A DNA stretch of 64,000 nucleotides from Anoxybacillus pushchinoensis (GTDB taxonomy: Bacteria > Bacillota > Bacilli > Bacillales > Anoxybacillaceae), in assembly GCF_900111795.1 (NCBI RefSeq), contig NZ_FOJQ01000002.1, forward strand, positions 58,449-122,448, written 5' to 3'. Positions 56,451 through 64,000 of the stretch are shown here, one piece after another. Each line of letters starts with the position of its first letter. Within the stretch, counting starts at the first letter, position 1. A model generated the notes under the pieces. It did not search any database and was not told the origin of the DNA. It was given only the letters and a program-made list of their open reading frames with translations. Both the position numbers and the translations under genes were made by a program.

Positions 56451-57248
56451 ATGCGGCGCTACGCTTATGCCGTCCCGTATTGGTTATGGATCGCATTGTT
56501 TGTTATTGCACCGATCATTCTTATCGTTTATTATTCGTTTTTCGATATTGAAGGGCGCTTTTCGCTCGTTAACTATGAAACTTTTTTTACGCCTGTTTAT
56601 TTACGAATGACGGTTAATTCGTTTTGGTACGCGTTTTTAATTACAGCGTGCTCGCTTCTTATCGCTTATCCAACCGCATATTTGTTGACAAAAACGAAGC
56701 ATAAGCAGTTATGGTTGTTGCTTATTATTTTACCGACATGGGTCAACTTATTACTAAAAGCGTATGCCTTTCTCGGACTGTTCGGTACATACGGTGCGGT
56801 CAACGCGCTATTGGAAGCTATCGGAATCGGGACAAAACAATTATTGTTTACAGATTTCAGTTTTGTTTTCGTGTCCGTTTATATTTTCATTCCATTTATG
56901 ATTTTGCCGATTTTTAATGCGCTTGAAAAATTGAATCATTCCTTAATTGATGCCGCACGGGATCTAGGGGCAAGCGAATGGACGACATTTCGTCGCGTCA
57001 TTTTTCCGCTTACGCTCGATGGGGTCAAAGCGGGTTGCCAGGCGGTATTTATTCCGTCTCTCTCGCTCTTTATGTTGACGAGACTAATTGCCGGAAACCG
57101 CGTCATAACGCTCGGAACAGCAGTCGAGCAACATTTTCTCGTCACACAAAACTGGGGCATGGGTGCGACAATCGCTGTCTTTTTAATGATCGCTATGGCA
57201 GGCATCATGGCTATAACAGGGAATAAAAAATGGGGGGTGAGACAATGA
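56451..57248 (+). CDS. potB: Spermidine/putrescine ABC transporter permease
   Basis: 265-aa permease with about six helices. Loop EAA motif: LIDAARDLGASEWTTFRRVIFPL. ATG 56451 follows GGGGGTGAATGAC; a GTG three codons upstream overlaps potA. Its stop overlaps potC as ATGA. Confidence 0.92.
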   Translation: MRRYAYAVPYWLWIALFVIAPIILIVYYSFFDIEGRFSLVNYETFFTPVYLRMTVNSFWYAFLITACSLLIAYPTAYLLTKTKHKQLWLLLIILPTWVNLLLKAYAFLGLFGTYGAVNALLEAIGIGTKQLLFTDFSFVFVSVYIFIPFMILPIFNALEKLNHSLIDAARDLGASEWTTFRRVIFPLTLDGVKAGCQAVFIPSLSLFMLTRLIAGNRVITLGTAVEQHFLVTQNWGMGATIAVFLMIAMAGIMAITGNKKWGVRQ

Positions 57249-58024
57249 AGGTTGCTCGCCTCTATTTAGCGTTCGTATTTTTTGTGTTATATATGCCTAT
57301 TTTTTATTTAATTTACTACTCATTTAACAGCGGCGGAACGATGCATCATTTCGAATCGTTTACGCTTGATTGGTACAAAGACGTATTTGACGATACACGT
57401 TTGCTTGTGATCGTTCTGCATACAGTAATCGTCGCATTATTATCGTCGTCGCTTGCGACAATCATTGGCGTCCTCGGAGCGATCGCCATTTACTATGCGA
57501 AGCATCGTTGGAAACAAACGTTGCTTACGTTAAATAACATCTTAATTGTTAGCCCTGACGTTATTATCGGGGCATCGTTTCTCATCTTATTTACGATCGC
57601 AGGCATTCAGCTCGGATTTACGTCCGTCTTATTGTCGCATATTGCCTTCAGCATTCCGATTGTCGTCTTAATGGTGTTGCCGAAGCTGCAGGAAATGAGT
57701 CCGACGTTGATTGACGCTGCGCGCGACTTAGGAGCAAACGAGTGGAACGTGCTGACGAAAGTCGTTCTTCCGTATGTGACACCAGGCATTTTTGCTGGTT
57801 TTTTCATGGCGCTCACATACTCGCTTGATGACTTTGCAGTAACATTTTTCGTCACAGGCAACGGCTTTTCGACGTTATCAGTTGAAATTTATTCGCGGGC
57901 GCGTCAAGGAATTTCGTTATCCGTCAACGCTTTATCTACCCTTCTTTTCTTATTTACGCTCCTTCTCGTTGTTGTGTATTACATAATTACACAACGGACG
58001 AGTGCGAAGGGGGGACAAAAATGA
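57245..58024 (+). CDS. potC: Spermidine/putrescine ABC transporter permease
   Basis: 259-aa partner permease with EAA motif LIDAARDLGANEWNVLTKVVLPYV and DDFAVTFFVTG, typical of PotC. ATG 57245 follows GGGGGGTGAGACA. Overlaps potB and potD by four bases each. Confidence 0.92.
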   Translation: MKVARLYLAFVFFVLYMPIFYLIYYSFNSGGTMHHFESFTLDWYKDVFDDTRLLVIVLHTVIVALLSSSLATIIGVLGAIAIYYAKHRWKQTLLTLNNILIVSPDVIIGASFLILFTIAGIQLGFTSVLLSHIAFSIPIVVLMVLPKLQEMSPTLIDAARDLGANEWNVLTKVVLPYVTPGIFAGFFMALTYSLDDFAVTFFVTGNGFSTLSVEIYSRARQGISLSVNALSTLLFLFTLLLVVVYYIITQRTSAKGGQK

Positions 58025-59094
58025 GAAAGTTATTATCACTTTTTTTGCTCGTTTGGCTCATTACTTTTAGTTTGCTTTATGTTGTACGTATAATCGAATC
58101 ATCTGAAGGATATAGGGGAGGCAATACGTTAACGATTTATAACTGGGGCGACTATATTGATCCTGCGCTCATTAAAAAGTTTGAAAAAGAAACAGGTCTC
58201 AAAGTCATTTATCAAACGTTTGATTCAAATGAAGCGATGATGACAAAAATTTCTCAAGGTGGCACGACATTTGATGTCGCTGTCCCTTCAGAATACGCAA
58301 TTAGCAAGATGAAAGAAGAAGGTTTATTGTTGCCGATCGACCACTCTAAACTTCCAAACTTACGCTATATTGATCAACGCTTTTTGAATTTACCGTTTGA
58401 TCCGGGCAATGAATATTCCATTCCTTATTTTTGGGGAACGGTCGGCATTGTCTACAATCGCGCACTTCTTGGAGGAAAAGAAATAACGAGCTGGAACGAC
58501 TTATGGGATCCTTCCTTTAAAAATCAAATTTTGCTTGTCGATGGTGCGCGAGAAATTATAGGAATGGCGTTAAATAGTTTGCATTATTCCTTAAATGATA
58601 CGAACAAAGCTCATTTACAACAAGCAAAACAAAAACTCGATAAGCTAACTCCAAACGTCAAAGCGATCGTCGGTGATGAGATTAAAATGCTGCTTGCAAA
58701 TGAAGAAGCAGCCATCGGCGTCGTTTGGTCAGGAGATGCGGCGGAAATAATGTGGGAAAATGAACGCCTTGATTACGTCATCCCGAAGGAAGGAACAAAC
58801 TTATGGTTTGATAATATGGTTATCCCGAAAACAGCAAAAAATATTGAAGGAGCGCATCAATTTATTAATTTTATGCTCGATCCGAAAAATGCAGCCCAAA
58901 ATGCCGAGTACGTTGGCTATTCAACGCCAAATAAAAAAGCGCTCGACTATTTGCCAAAAGACATCGTGGAAGACGAGCGTTTTTATCCGAGCGAACAACT
59001 TGCCGATAAGCTTGAAGTGTACGAAAATCTTGGCAAAAGTATGCTCGCCTATTACAATGAGTTATTTTTACAGTTTAAAATGCATCGCAAGTGA
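58021..59094 (+). CDS. potD: Spermidine/putrescine-binding protein
   Basis: 357-aa extracellular binding protein with an N-terminal hydrophobic signal/anchor (LLSLFLLVWLITFSLLYVV) and no lipobox. LTIYNWGDYIDPALIKKFEKE and the cleft segments FDVAVPSEYAISKM and AIGVVWSGDAAEIMWEN are PotD hallmarks. Ribosome site GGGGGGAC. Last gene of potABCD. Confidence 0.94.
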   Translation: MRKLLSLFLLVWLITFSLLYVVRIIESSEGYRGGNTLTIYNWGDYIDPALIKKFEKETGLKVIYQTFDSNEAMMTKISQGGTTFDVAVPSEYAISKMKEEGLLLPIDHSKLPNLRYIDQRFLNLPFDPGNEYSIPYFWGTVGIVYNRALLGGKEITSWNDLWDPSFKNQILLVDGAREIIGMALNSLHYSLNDTNKAHLQQAKQKLDKLTPNVKAIVGDEIKMLLANEEAAIGVVWSGDAAEIMWENERLDYVIPKEGTNLWFDNMVIPKTAKNIEGAHQFINFMLDPKNAAQNAEYVGYSTPNKKALDYLPKDIVEDERFYPSEQLADKLEVYENLGKSMLAYYNELFLQFKMHRK

Positions 59095-59124
59095 GGGGAT
59101 AGCAGAAAAGCTATCCTCTTTACT
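59091..59124 (+). terminator. Terminator of potABCD
   Basis: GAGGGGATAGC / GCTATCCTCTT stem with loop AGAAAA directly after potD. Confidence 0.75.
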
Positions 59125-59236
59125 TATGATACGGTTCACCGTGGTGATTTGAGAGGCAAAAAATTAACACAATAAAAATTGAAAATATAGTCTTTACTAA
59201 TGCATATACAGAGATGAGGGGAAAAATCTCCTCATC

Positions 59237-59707
59237 TCAATTATTTTGGAAATTTATAATTGAGAGTTTTTTAATCTCACTATAGGGAATTTTAAAGAAA
59301 ATCATTTTAGAAAAAACACTCATCTCCGCCAACAAGCGGTAAAACCAACCATCTAACTCAAAGAAAAAAGACTCTATCACTTGCTGTGGAGTAAATGCAT
59401 AGCCAGTAAATGTGCGTTGCCCGTTTTTTAGTTTTGCCATAATCCGCTTATTCCCATCGACAACAATATATTGTTGAGGCACATCAAATATAGGAGCAAA
59501 ATAAGGCAACTCATTATTGCTAACCCTGCTTTTTTCGTAAATTGTTTCCTTATCTAAAAAGAATTGAGAACAATCTAATGTAACTTTTTTAACTTTATTG
59601 GCTTTAACTAAGCGTTTCATTGGTACCGTCAAGAATTTTGTGTAATGTAAATGGGGTAGGGTTTCTCTGAAATGGATTTGAATTGATAGGGGACTGATTT
59701 TCTCCAC
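59237..59707 (-). CDS. ParB/Srx-like hypothetical protein, probably 5'-truncated
   Basis: 156-aa protein of unknown function. YIVVDGNKRIMAKLKNGQRTFTGY resembles the DGNHR-type motif of ParB/sulfiredoxin-fold domains. The remainder is Phe/Lys-rich. The only start at the 5' side is a GTG without a ribosome site. The open frame continues upstream through the palindrome at 59708-59735 up to the edge of the IS231-like element. This suggests the insertion removed the true start. Function cannot be assigned. An imperfect hairpin (GAGATGAGG/CCTCATCTC, 59211-59238) follows. Confidence 0.5.
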   Translation of the reverse strand: MEKISPLSIQIHFRETLPHLHYTKFLTVPMKRLVKANKVKKVTLDCSQFFLDKETIYEKSRVSNNELPYFAPIFDVPQQYIVVDGNKRIMAKLKNGQRTFTGYAFTPQQVIESFFFELDGWFYRLLAEMSVFSKMIFFKIPYSEIKKLSIINFQNN

Positions 59708-59735
59708 ACAGGAGACTGAATATTCAGTCTCCTGT
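59708..59735. repeat. Perfect 28-bp palindrome
   Basis: From ACAGGAGACTGAAT at 59708 to its exact complement ending at 59735 there is no spacer. It lies between the ParB-like fragment and the left end of the IS231-like element. Confidence 0.9.
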
Positions 59736-59804
59736 ATGGAAAGGGAGAATCCCCATAGCCATCAAGTTAAGAATTTGATCTTTTTTCAGCGCCAAAAACA
59801 TGGT

Positions 59805-59838
59805 ATCCTTTCTAACGAAAATCATCGTTGGAAAGGAT
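59805..59838 (+). promoter_or_regulatory. Stem-loop hiding the IS231-like transposase ribosome site
   Basis: ATCCTTTCTAACGA (59805-59818) pairs with TCGTTGGAAAGGAT (59825-59838) around a 6-base loop, with one mismatch. The GAAAGGA ribosome site is in the 3' arm. Such hairpins limit transposase translation from outside transcripts in IS4-type elements. Confidence 0.7.
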
Positions 59839-59847
59839 TGTTTTTTG

Positions 59848-60052
59848 ATGGCAAAAAAGATAAAGGCATGGATAAAAACGATTCGTCAACTCTTCTCCTC
59901 TGAAGAACTGACCCGTCTGGCACGGAAAGTCGGATTCATTCAGCGGCAGCGTTCATTAACAGCGGAAGCCTTTCTGACGCTATGTGCTTGGGGAGACGGA
60001 TCGCTCGCCTGTCAGTCGCTTCAGCGGTTGTGTGCCGATTTGGCGCTCTGGC
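59848..60052 (+). pseudogene. 5' fragment of an IS231-like (IS4 family) transposase
   Basis: About 68 codons: MAKKIKAWIKTIRQLF, then LARKVGFIQRQRSLTAEAF and LACQSLQRLCADLA, matching the N-terminal pattern of IS231-group transposases (family knowledge). GAAAGGA precedes ATG. The match stops around 60045 where the next element begins; the continuing open frame is that of the second element in another phase. The catalytic DDE part is missing. Confidence 0.65.
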
Positions 60053-61276
60053 ATGTTTCGGTACGGGCTAATCGCTCCGTTGGTGAATGGGCAGGTGGAA
60101 CCGAAGACGTATCTGAAAGAGGTGAGCGAGCGAGTGCACCATGTTCCCCACCAGGGCGACAAACGAATCGCAGCCAAGACGATCCTCGATTGGTGCACCC
60201 GATACAAAAAAGGGGGCTTTGACGCCTTAAAGCCGAAGCGCCGTTCGGACCGCGGCCACTCAAGGCGTCTGTCGCCCGATGATGAGGATCATATTTTAGC
60301 CCTAAGAAAAGAACATCCCACCATGCCCGTGACGGTGTTCTACGAACACCTGATCGAGCAGGGGGAAATCCCAGAAAATCATACCTCTTACTTTACTATA
60401 TACCGATTGTTGAAAAAACACAACCTTGTCGGGAAAGAAATCTTGCCCATGCCGGAGCGAAAGCGCTTTGCGTATGACCAGATCAATGAGCTTTGGCAAG
60501 GGGACTTATCCCATGGACCAACGATTCGAGTCAATGGGAAAGCCCAGAAAACGTTTTTGATCGCCTATATCGATGACTGCTCGCGGTTTGTGCCGTACGC
60601 GCAGTTTTTCCCTTCGGAGAAGTTTGACGGGCTGCGGATCGTCACGAAGGAAGCGGTGCTTCGTTGCGGGAAGCCGAAGCGCATTTACTCGGACAACGGG
60701 AAAATTTATCGATCCGAGGTGCTGCAGTATGCGTGCGCCGAGATGGGAATTACGCTCATCCACACCCAGCCGTATGACCCGCAAAGCAAAGGGAAAATCG
60801 AACGGTTCTTCCGCACCGTACAGACGCGGTTTTATCCGCTACTGGAGTTGGATCCCCCGAAGTCGCTCGAAGAGCTGAACGAGCGCTTTTGGAGGTGGCT
60901 TGAAGAGGAGTATCATCGAAAACCGCACGCCTCGCTGGACGGAAAAACGCCGCATGAGGTGTTTCAATCGCAAGTGCATCTCGTGTCGTTCATCGAAGAT
61001 AGCGATTGGCTGGATGCGATTTTTCTGAAGCGGGAGCACCGCAAGGTCAAAGCCGATGGAACGATCACCTTGAACAAGCAGCTGTATGAAGTGCCGCCCC
61101 GGTTCATTGGGCAATCGATTGAACTCCGCTATGACGAACGGGGCGTCTATGTGTACGAAGATGGAAGGAAGGTGGCGGAGGCCGTTCGGATTCGTTTGGA
61201 GGACAACGCCTATGTAAAACGCCATCGGTCCCCGTTTGCGGCGATTCCGGCGAAGGAGGGAGAACACGGTGTATAA
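60053..61276 (+). CDS. DDE integrase/transposase of an ExeA-linked element
   Basis: 408-aa transposase with an rve integrase core: D151 (WQGDLSHG), D214 (IYSDNGK), E250 (KGKIERFFR), with the canonical D-35-E spacing. An N-terminal helix-turn-helix pair lies at ~35-75, and a Mu-C-like beta domain at the C-terminus (TITLNKQLYEVPP). ATG 60053 lies exactly at the junction with the IS4 fragment, and no ribosome site or left end precedes it, so the first few codons may be lost. GC-rich. The stop overlaps the ATPase gene by 8 bases. Confidence 0.8.
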   Translation: MFRYGLIAPLVNGQVEPKTYLKEVSERVHHVPHQGDKRIAAKTILDWCTRYKKGGFDALKPKRRSDRGHSRRLSPDDEDHILALRKEHPTMPVTVFYEHLIEQGEIPENHTSYFTIYRLLKKHNLVGKEILPMPERKRFAYDQINELWQGDLSHGPTIRVNGKAQKTFLIAYIDDCSRFVPYAQFFPSEKFDGLRIVTKEAVLRCGKPKRIYSDNGKIYRSEVLQYACAEMGITLIHTQPYDPQSKGKIERFFRTVQTRFYPLLELDPPKSLEELNERFWRWLEEEYHRKPHASLDGKTPHEVFQSQVHLVSFIEDSDWLDAIFLKREHRKVKADGTITLNKQLYEVPPRFIGQSIELRYDERGVYVYEDGRKVAEAVRIRLEDNAYVKRHRSPFAAIPAKEGEHGV

Positions 61277-62069
61277 ATCGTTTTACTTCCTTTCGCGGGA
61301 GCCGTTTGCGAAAGAAACAGACCCGTCCGAGGCGTATAAAGGGGCGCCGTTTCAGGAAGCGTTGCGGGCGCTGGAGTACGTGAAACGAACCCGGGGGATC
61401 GGGCTGTTGATCGGAGAGCCGGGGGCGGGCAAGACGTTCGCCCTTCGGGCGCTGAAAGAATCATTGAATCCATCATTGTATCATGTCGTCTACTTTCCGT
61501 TATCCACCGGAGGCGTGATGGATTTTTACCGTGGTTTGGCCTTGGGATTAGGAGAGGAACCGAAGTACCGCAAGGTAGACCTCTTCCGCCAAATCCAGCA
61601 GGCGATCGAGCGATTGTATCATGAACGGCGGATCACGCCGGTGTTCATTTTGGACGAGATGCATTTAGCGAAGGATGCATTTTTACAGGACATCGCGATC
61701 TTGTTCAACTTTGAGATGGATTCGACCAACCCATTTGTCTTGATTTTGGCCGGGCTGCCCCATTTACAGGGGAAGCTGCGGCTCAATCAGCACCGCCCTC
61801 TCGACCAGCGGATCATCATGCGATACCGGATGGGGCCGCTGGAGAAGGAAGAGGTGGCGGGCTACATCAAGCATCGGATGAAACAGGCCGGGGCGAAGCA
61901 TCCGATCTTCACCCCATCGGCGTTAGAGGCGATTGCCCTGCAGTCGCGGGGATGGCCTCGGGTGATCAACACGTTGGCCACGACGTGCCTGTTATACGGG
62001 TATCAGCTGAAAAAGGACGTCATTGACGAAGAAATGGTGCGCATGGCCGCAGAGGAAATGGGGTATTAG
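61269..62069 (+). CDS. ExeA/TniB-like AAA ATPase
   Basis: 266-aa transposition helper ATPase. Walker A GEPGAGKT (49-56), Walker B VFILDEMH, arginine-rich sensor LDQRIIMRYRMGPL. GTG 61269 follows AAGGAGGGAGAACACG inside the transposase end. Such ATPases are found with DDE integrases, where they help choose the target, by analogy with TnsC/TniB/IstB. GC-rich codon use unlike neighbours suggests recent transfer, perhaps from a Geobacillus. Confidence 0.82.
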   Translation: MYKSFYFLSREPFAKETDPSEAYKGAPFQEALRALEYVKRTRGIGLLIGEPGAGKTFALRALKESLNPSLYHVVYFPLSTGGVMDFYRGLALGLGEEPKYRKVDLFRQIQQAIERLYHERRITPVFILDEMHLAKDAFLQDIAILFNFEMDSTNPFVLILAGLPHLQGKLRLNQHRPLDQRIIMRYRMGPLEKEEVAGYIKHRMKQAGAKHPIFTPSALEAIALQSRGWPRVINTLATTCLLYGYQLKKDVIDEEMVRMAAEEMGY

Positions 62070-62110
62070 CACGAAAGGGGCCGAATCGGCCTCTTTTGTG
62101 CTTTCTCTTT
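62069..62110 (+). terminator. Terminator of the integrase-ExeA operon
   Basis: AGCACGAAAGGGGCCGA / TCGGCCTCTTTTGTGCT long imperfect stem, then TTCTCTTTT. Confidence 0.75.
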
Positions 62111-62168
62111 TCCATAGGTCCATCAGGCGCGCTGGAAATCTTCATCTGAAAGAGCGTGCAAACGTTCC

Positions 62169-62276
62169 GAAAGAATGTGCAAAATCCGGAACAATCCGCA
62201 AAAATTTTGCACATTATTTCCGAATCCGCCTGAAATAATTTGAAAAAGGGATTCTGAAATAATGTGCTAATTTACA
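62169..62276. repeat. Right-end repeat array of the ExeA element
   Basis: Four copies of a motif near GAAANAATGTGCAAAAT: 62169-62185 (+), 62204-62220 (inverted), 62232-62247 (degenerate, +) and 62256-62273 (+). The array ends in TTTACA at 62276, immediately followed by coding sequence of another transposase. Probably transposase-binding sites and the right terminus. Confidence 0.6.
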
Positions 62277-62663
62277 TTGACCACAGCGAATCGGAAGGAT
62301 GCGGCAGTGGCGCCAGAGCTGCTGGTTTCTTTACAGCAGTGGGATATTGAGTTGGTATTAGGCGATGCCGCATACGACAGTGAAAAGGTTCGACAAACTG
62401 CCGAACAAGCAGGAATCTTATTTCTTTCCCCCATCAACCGCCGCAATAGTGTGGAACGGAAAGATGCCTATGGTCGGGTTCTTTCTGTCTTTTTGAAAAC
62501 AAGATTTGGCCAATGGCTGTTTGGGCTTCGCCGCGAGATTGAACGGGTATTTAATGAGTTAAAAAGTGACGGGGTGGAACAGCCTCGATGGTATGGATTT
62601 CATCGATATTTACTGCATGTGTTATGTTGTATCCTTATGCATAACTTCGAGTTTTTACTCTAG
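62277..62663 (+). pseudogene. 3' fragment of a DDE_Tnp_1 (IS5/IS4-type) transposase
   Basis: About 128 codons without a start. LTTANRKDAAVAPELL precedes VLGDAAYDS (second catalytic Asp) and RREIERVFNELKSDG (catalytic Glu region), ending CCILMHNFEFLL. This is not the rest of the IS231-like fragment, whose family ends differently. The reading starts exactly where the ExeA element's TTTACA end stops, so it was probably the insertion target. Confidence 0.7.
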
Positions 62664-62681
62664 TTTTGCAACACCATCAAA

Positions 62682-62825
62682 ATGAAAAAACTCGCACAAA
62701 ATGACCTTCTTATTAAAAGAATGGCTACTGACCTAGCAAAGAAGCTAGGTGACGAAGAGGGAGCATATCGTATAGTCTTTAACAGCGAGGTCCTTGGAAG
62801 ATATCGTTATGGAGGAATTGTATAA
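62682..62825 (+). CDS. Short ORF of unknown origin
   Basis: 47 codons (starts MKKLAQND, ends YRYGGIV) between the transposase remnant and a strong terminator. Composition is protein-like (mixed Lys/Asp/Leu helices), but there is no ribosome site before the ATG. It may be the tail of an interrupted gene; no family recognised. Confidence 0.25.
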   Translation: MKKLAQNDLLIKRMATDLAKKLGDEEGAYRIVFNSEVLGRYRYGGIV

Positions 62826-62832
62826 AAATGCA

Positions 62833-62873
62833 GGAAGCTCCTAAGTTCTATATGCTTAGGAGCTTTTTATTGT
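62833..62873 (+). terminator. Strong intrinsic terminator
   Basis: AAGCTCCTAAG / CTTAGGAGCTT stem with a 9-base loop and TTTTTATT tail. It marks the 3' end of an old transcription unit. The rest of 62874-63004 shows no convincing gene. Confidence 0.8.
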
Positions 62874-63004
62874 AATAAGCGAAGAGAATTGAAAAGTAAT
62901 AAAATGGTTATTATTTCATTTTCTTTGTTTCTTATTTCGTTATTAGGAAGTTTTGTATATCCTATCATTAGCGACGTGGTGCTTAATTTGCTCAAGTACA
63001 GTTA

Positions 63005-63376
63005 TTATTTAATCCACTCTAAAAATTCGAGTCTGTTGCCAAAAGGATCATTGGCATAAAAACGATTTGCTCCTTCTAGCGGTTCATCTTCCTTTACTGC
63101 AATCCCCTTCTCAATTAAGTGGTCACGCAATACAGCAAGATTTTTTACATGAAAGGCTGGGTGTGCTTTTTTAGCAGGTTGAAAATCATCTTGTACACCA
63201 ATATGTAGCTGATGACTCCCACATTGAAACCATACTCCACCTCGCTTTTGTAAGTTCTCAGGTTTTGGGATCTCTTTCATTCCTAAAATTTTTCCGTAAA
63301 ACTCACGTGCTTTTTCTTCACAACCTTTAGGAGCAGCAACTTGAACATGATCAATTTCTAAGAAAGTAAAGTTCAT
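63005..63376 (-). CDS. VOC family (glyoxalase-like) protein
   Basis: 123-aa vicinal-oxygen-chelate fold protein. Two beta-alpha-beta-beta-beta modules: FLEIDHVQVAAPKGCEEKAREFYGKILGM and HPAFHVKNLAVLRDHLIEKGI. Putative metal ligands are H10, H57 in SHQLHIG and E118 in NRLEFLEW. The substrate is unknown; lactoylglutathione lyase and antibiotic-resistance proteins share the fold. AGGAGGAATATAC precedes ATG. Isolated gene amid mobile elements. Confidence 0.8.
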   Translation of the reverse strand: MNFTFLEIDHVQVAAPKGCEEKAREFYGKILGMKEIPKPENLQKRGGVWFQCGSHQLHIGVQDDFQPAKKAHPAFHVKNLAVLRDHLIEKGIAVKEDEPLEGANRFYANDPFGNRLEFLEWIK

Positions 63377-63418
63377 GTATATTCCTCCTCAGTAAATATA
63401 TTAAATTAAGTTAAAATA

Positions 63419-63465
63419 ATTTATTTTAATTTATTTTAATTTATTTTAATTTATTTCAATTTATT
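63419..63465. repeat. 10-bp tandem repeat
   Basis: TTATTTTAAT repeated three times exactly, then TTATTTCAAT and a partial copy, upstream of the VOC gene. Simple AT-rich repeat; it could act as an UP-like element or be mutational slippage. Between 63376 and 63674 I see no gene. Confidence 0.85.
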
Positions 63466-63673
63466 GAACATGTTTGTCGCGCAAGAACAGTATATGCTTT
63501 GCAGCGAATGACAATTATGTTATCACTCTAATTTAAAGTTTGAACAACAGTGAAAAATGATACTCTTTCATAGAACAAATTTACTGAGAACACGGTTATT
63601 TGAAGTAACAGTTCAATCCTTAGTAATGTCGTCACGAACTATATACATCCAAATTGACATTTTAACCTCTGAT

Positions 63674-64000
63674 TCACGCAGCACACCCGATGCGGCGTAA
63701 CACCTCATCTGGGTGCTGTAAGACGTGCTGTTCAAACCGAGTAATCGACTGGGCGATGTCTTTTTGATCTCTATGCAAGACGTTAGCAATGACTTCATCT
63801 TTTAGCCACTTCCATAGCCGTTCAATAGGGTTTAACTGTGGGGAATACGGCGGCAAAAAGATAAAGTGAAAAGTAGCACCTTCTTGACTATCAAGGAATG
63901 CTCGCACCATCTTGGCATAATGAATACGCGCGTTGTCCAACACAAGCACGATGAATCGATTCGCATATTTCTCTTTCAACAGATGTAAAAAGTCTAGAAA
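63674..64000 (-). CDS. IS630-family transposase, partial
   Basis: C-terminal 108 codons of an IS630/Tc1-like transposase, open to the window edge. VLVLDNARIHYAK supplies the second catalytic Asp, and LPPYSPQLNPIERLWKWLK contains the final acidic residue, the DDE_3 signature. The stop is TGA at 63676-63674. The N-terminal half lies beyond base 64000. Confidence 0.9.
   Translation of the reverse strand, partial: FLDFLHLLKEKYANRFIVLVLDNARIHYAKMVRAFLDSQEGATFHFIFLPPYSPQLNPIERLWKWLKDEVIANVLHRDQKDIAQSITRFEQHVLQHPDEVLRRIGCAA

Larger units (their letters stand above)
59750..62663 (+). mobile_element. Nested or recombined transposon cluster
   Basis: Contains, left to right: the left end of an IS231-like IS4 element (CCATAGCCATCAAGTTAAGA near 59753), its transposase 5' end, a DDE-integrase plus ExeA-ATPase element, and the 3' end of a different transposase. 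The central genes are visibly GC-richer than the surrounding chromosome. Neither outer element is complete. Confidence 0.75.

Noticed and set aside
61210..61476. Minus-strand ORFs within the integrase-ExeA genes
   Set aside because: High GC content creates long open antisense frames; no start signals or domains.
62904..63040. Plus-strand hydrophobic ORF starting MVIISFSLFLISLLG
   Set aside because: No ribosome site and it runs antisense into the well-supported VOC gene; at most a remnant.
63419..63465. Replication-origin iterons or CRISPR repeats
   Set aside because: Only a short AT-rich 10-bp slippage-type repeat, without a rep gene or spacers.

Overview
The window reads as chromosome of a moderately thermophilic, spore-forming Bacillaceae species close to Anoxybacillus/Geobacillus. 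The evidence is gene order, spore genes (rsfA, cwlJ, gerQ), single-chain glycyl-tRNA synthetase behind a glycine T-box, strong AGGAGG-type ribosome sites, and a moderately AT-rich base composition. The genus is inferred from remembered protein similarity; no search was run.

From 1 to about 23.5 kb the layout follows the Bacillus subtilis ywj-ywd segment: fadF and clsB with FadR-type operators, ywiB-argS, speE-speB, pbpG, ywhD-ywhC-ywhB, ywfO-ywgA, rsfA, pta-lipL, hemQ, cwlJ-gerQ, ywdK-ywdI, ung. A DedA protein, a GH13 glucosidase and a TrkA-type K+ channel are interspersed. From 23.5 to 33.7 kb come glyQS with its T-box, ahpC-ahpF with a PerR box, a glycosyltransferase, a NaiP-like transporter, and a deoxynucleoside-salvage operon (nupC-deoC-xapX-cdd) with its regulator deoR. 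The xapX gene is only 56 codons long.

From 33.7 to 39.4 kb lies a sucrose system: EIIBC, fructokinase and sucrose-6-phosphate hydrolase in one transcription unit, and a separate glucose-type EIIA plus a BglG/SacT-type antiterminator in a second unit. Both units begin with nearly identical RAT/terminator leaders, so one antiterminator should control both. Next come adeR-ald, an ArtJ-ArtM-ArtP amino-acid ABC transporter, a fermentation block (pflB-pflA, adhE with Rex-like sites), and pgmB-trmH-ybaK.

From 52.2 to 64 kb the region is accessory and decaying. Two divergent genes, an AlbA/RecG-like ATP-binding protein and a FAD/Rieske oxidoreductase, both lack their N-terminal domains at the same junction. 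The first also carries ten 21-bp repeats. A frameshifted GerC fragment and a complete potABCD operon follow. Then comes a stack of mobile elements: the 5' end of an IS231-like IS4 element, a GC-rich DDE-integrase/ExeA-ATPase element that has apparently lost its left end, the 3' end of another transposase, and an IS630 transposase running off the window. A ParB-like gene at 59.2-59.7 kb seems cut by the first element and borders a perfect 28-bp palindrome.

I did not find a convincingly new defence or effector system. The most unusual items are the doubly beheaded gene pair, its heptad minisatellite, and the nested transposon wreckage.
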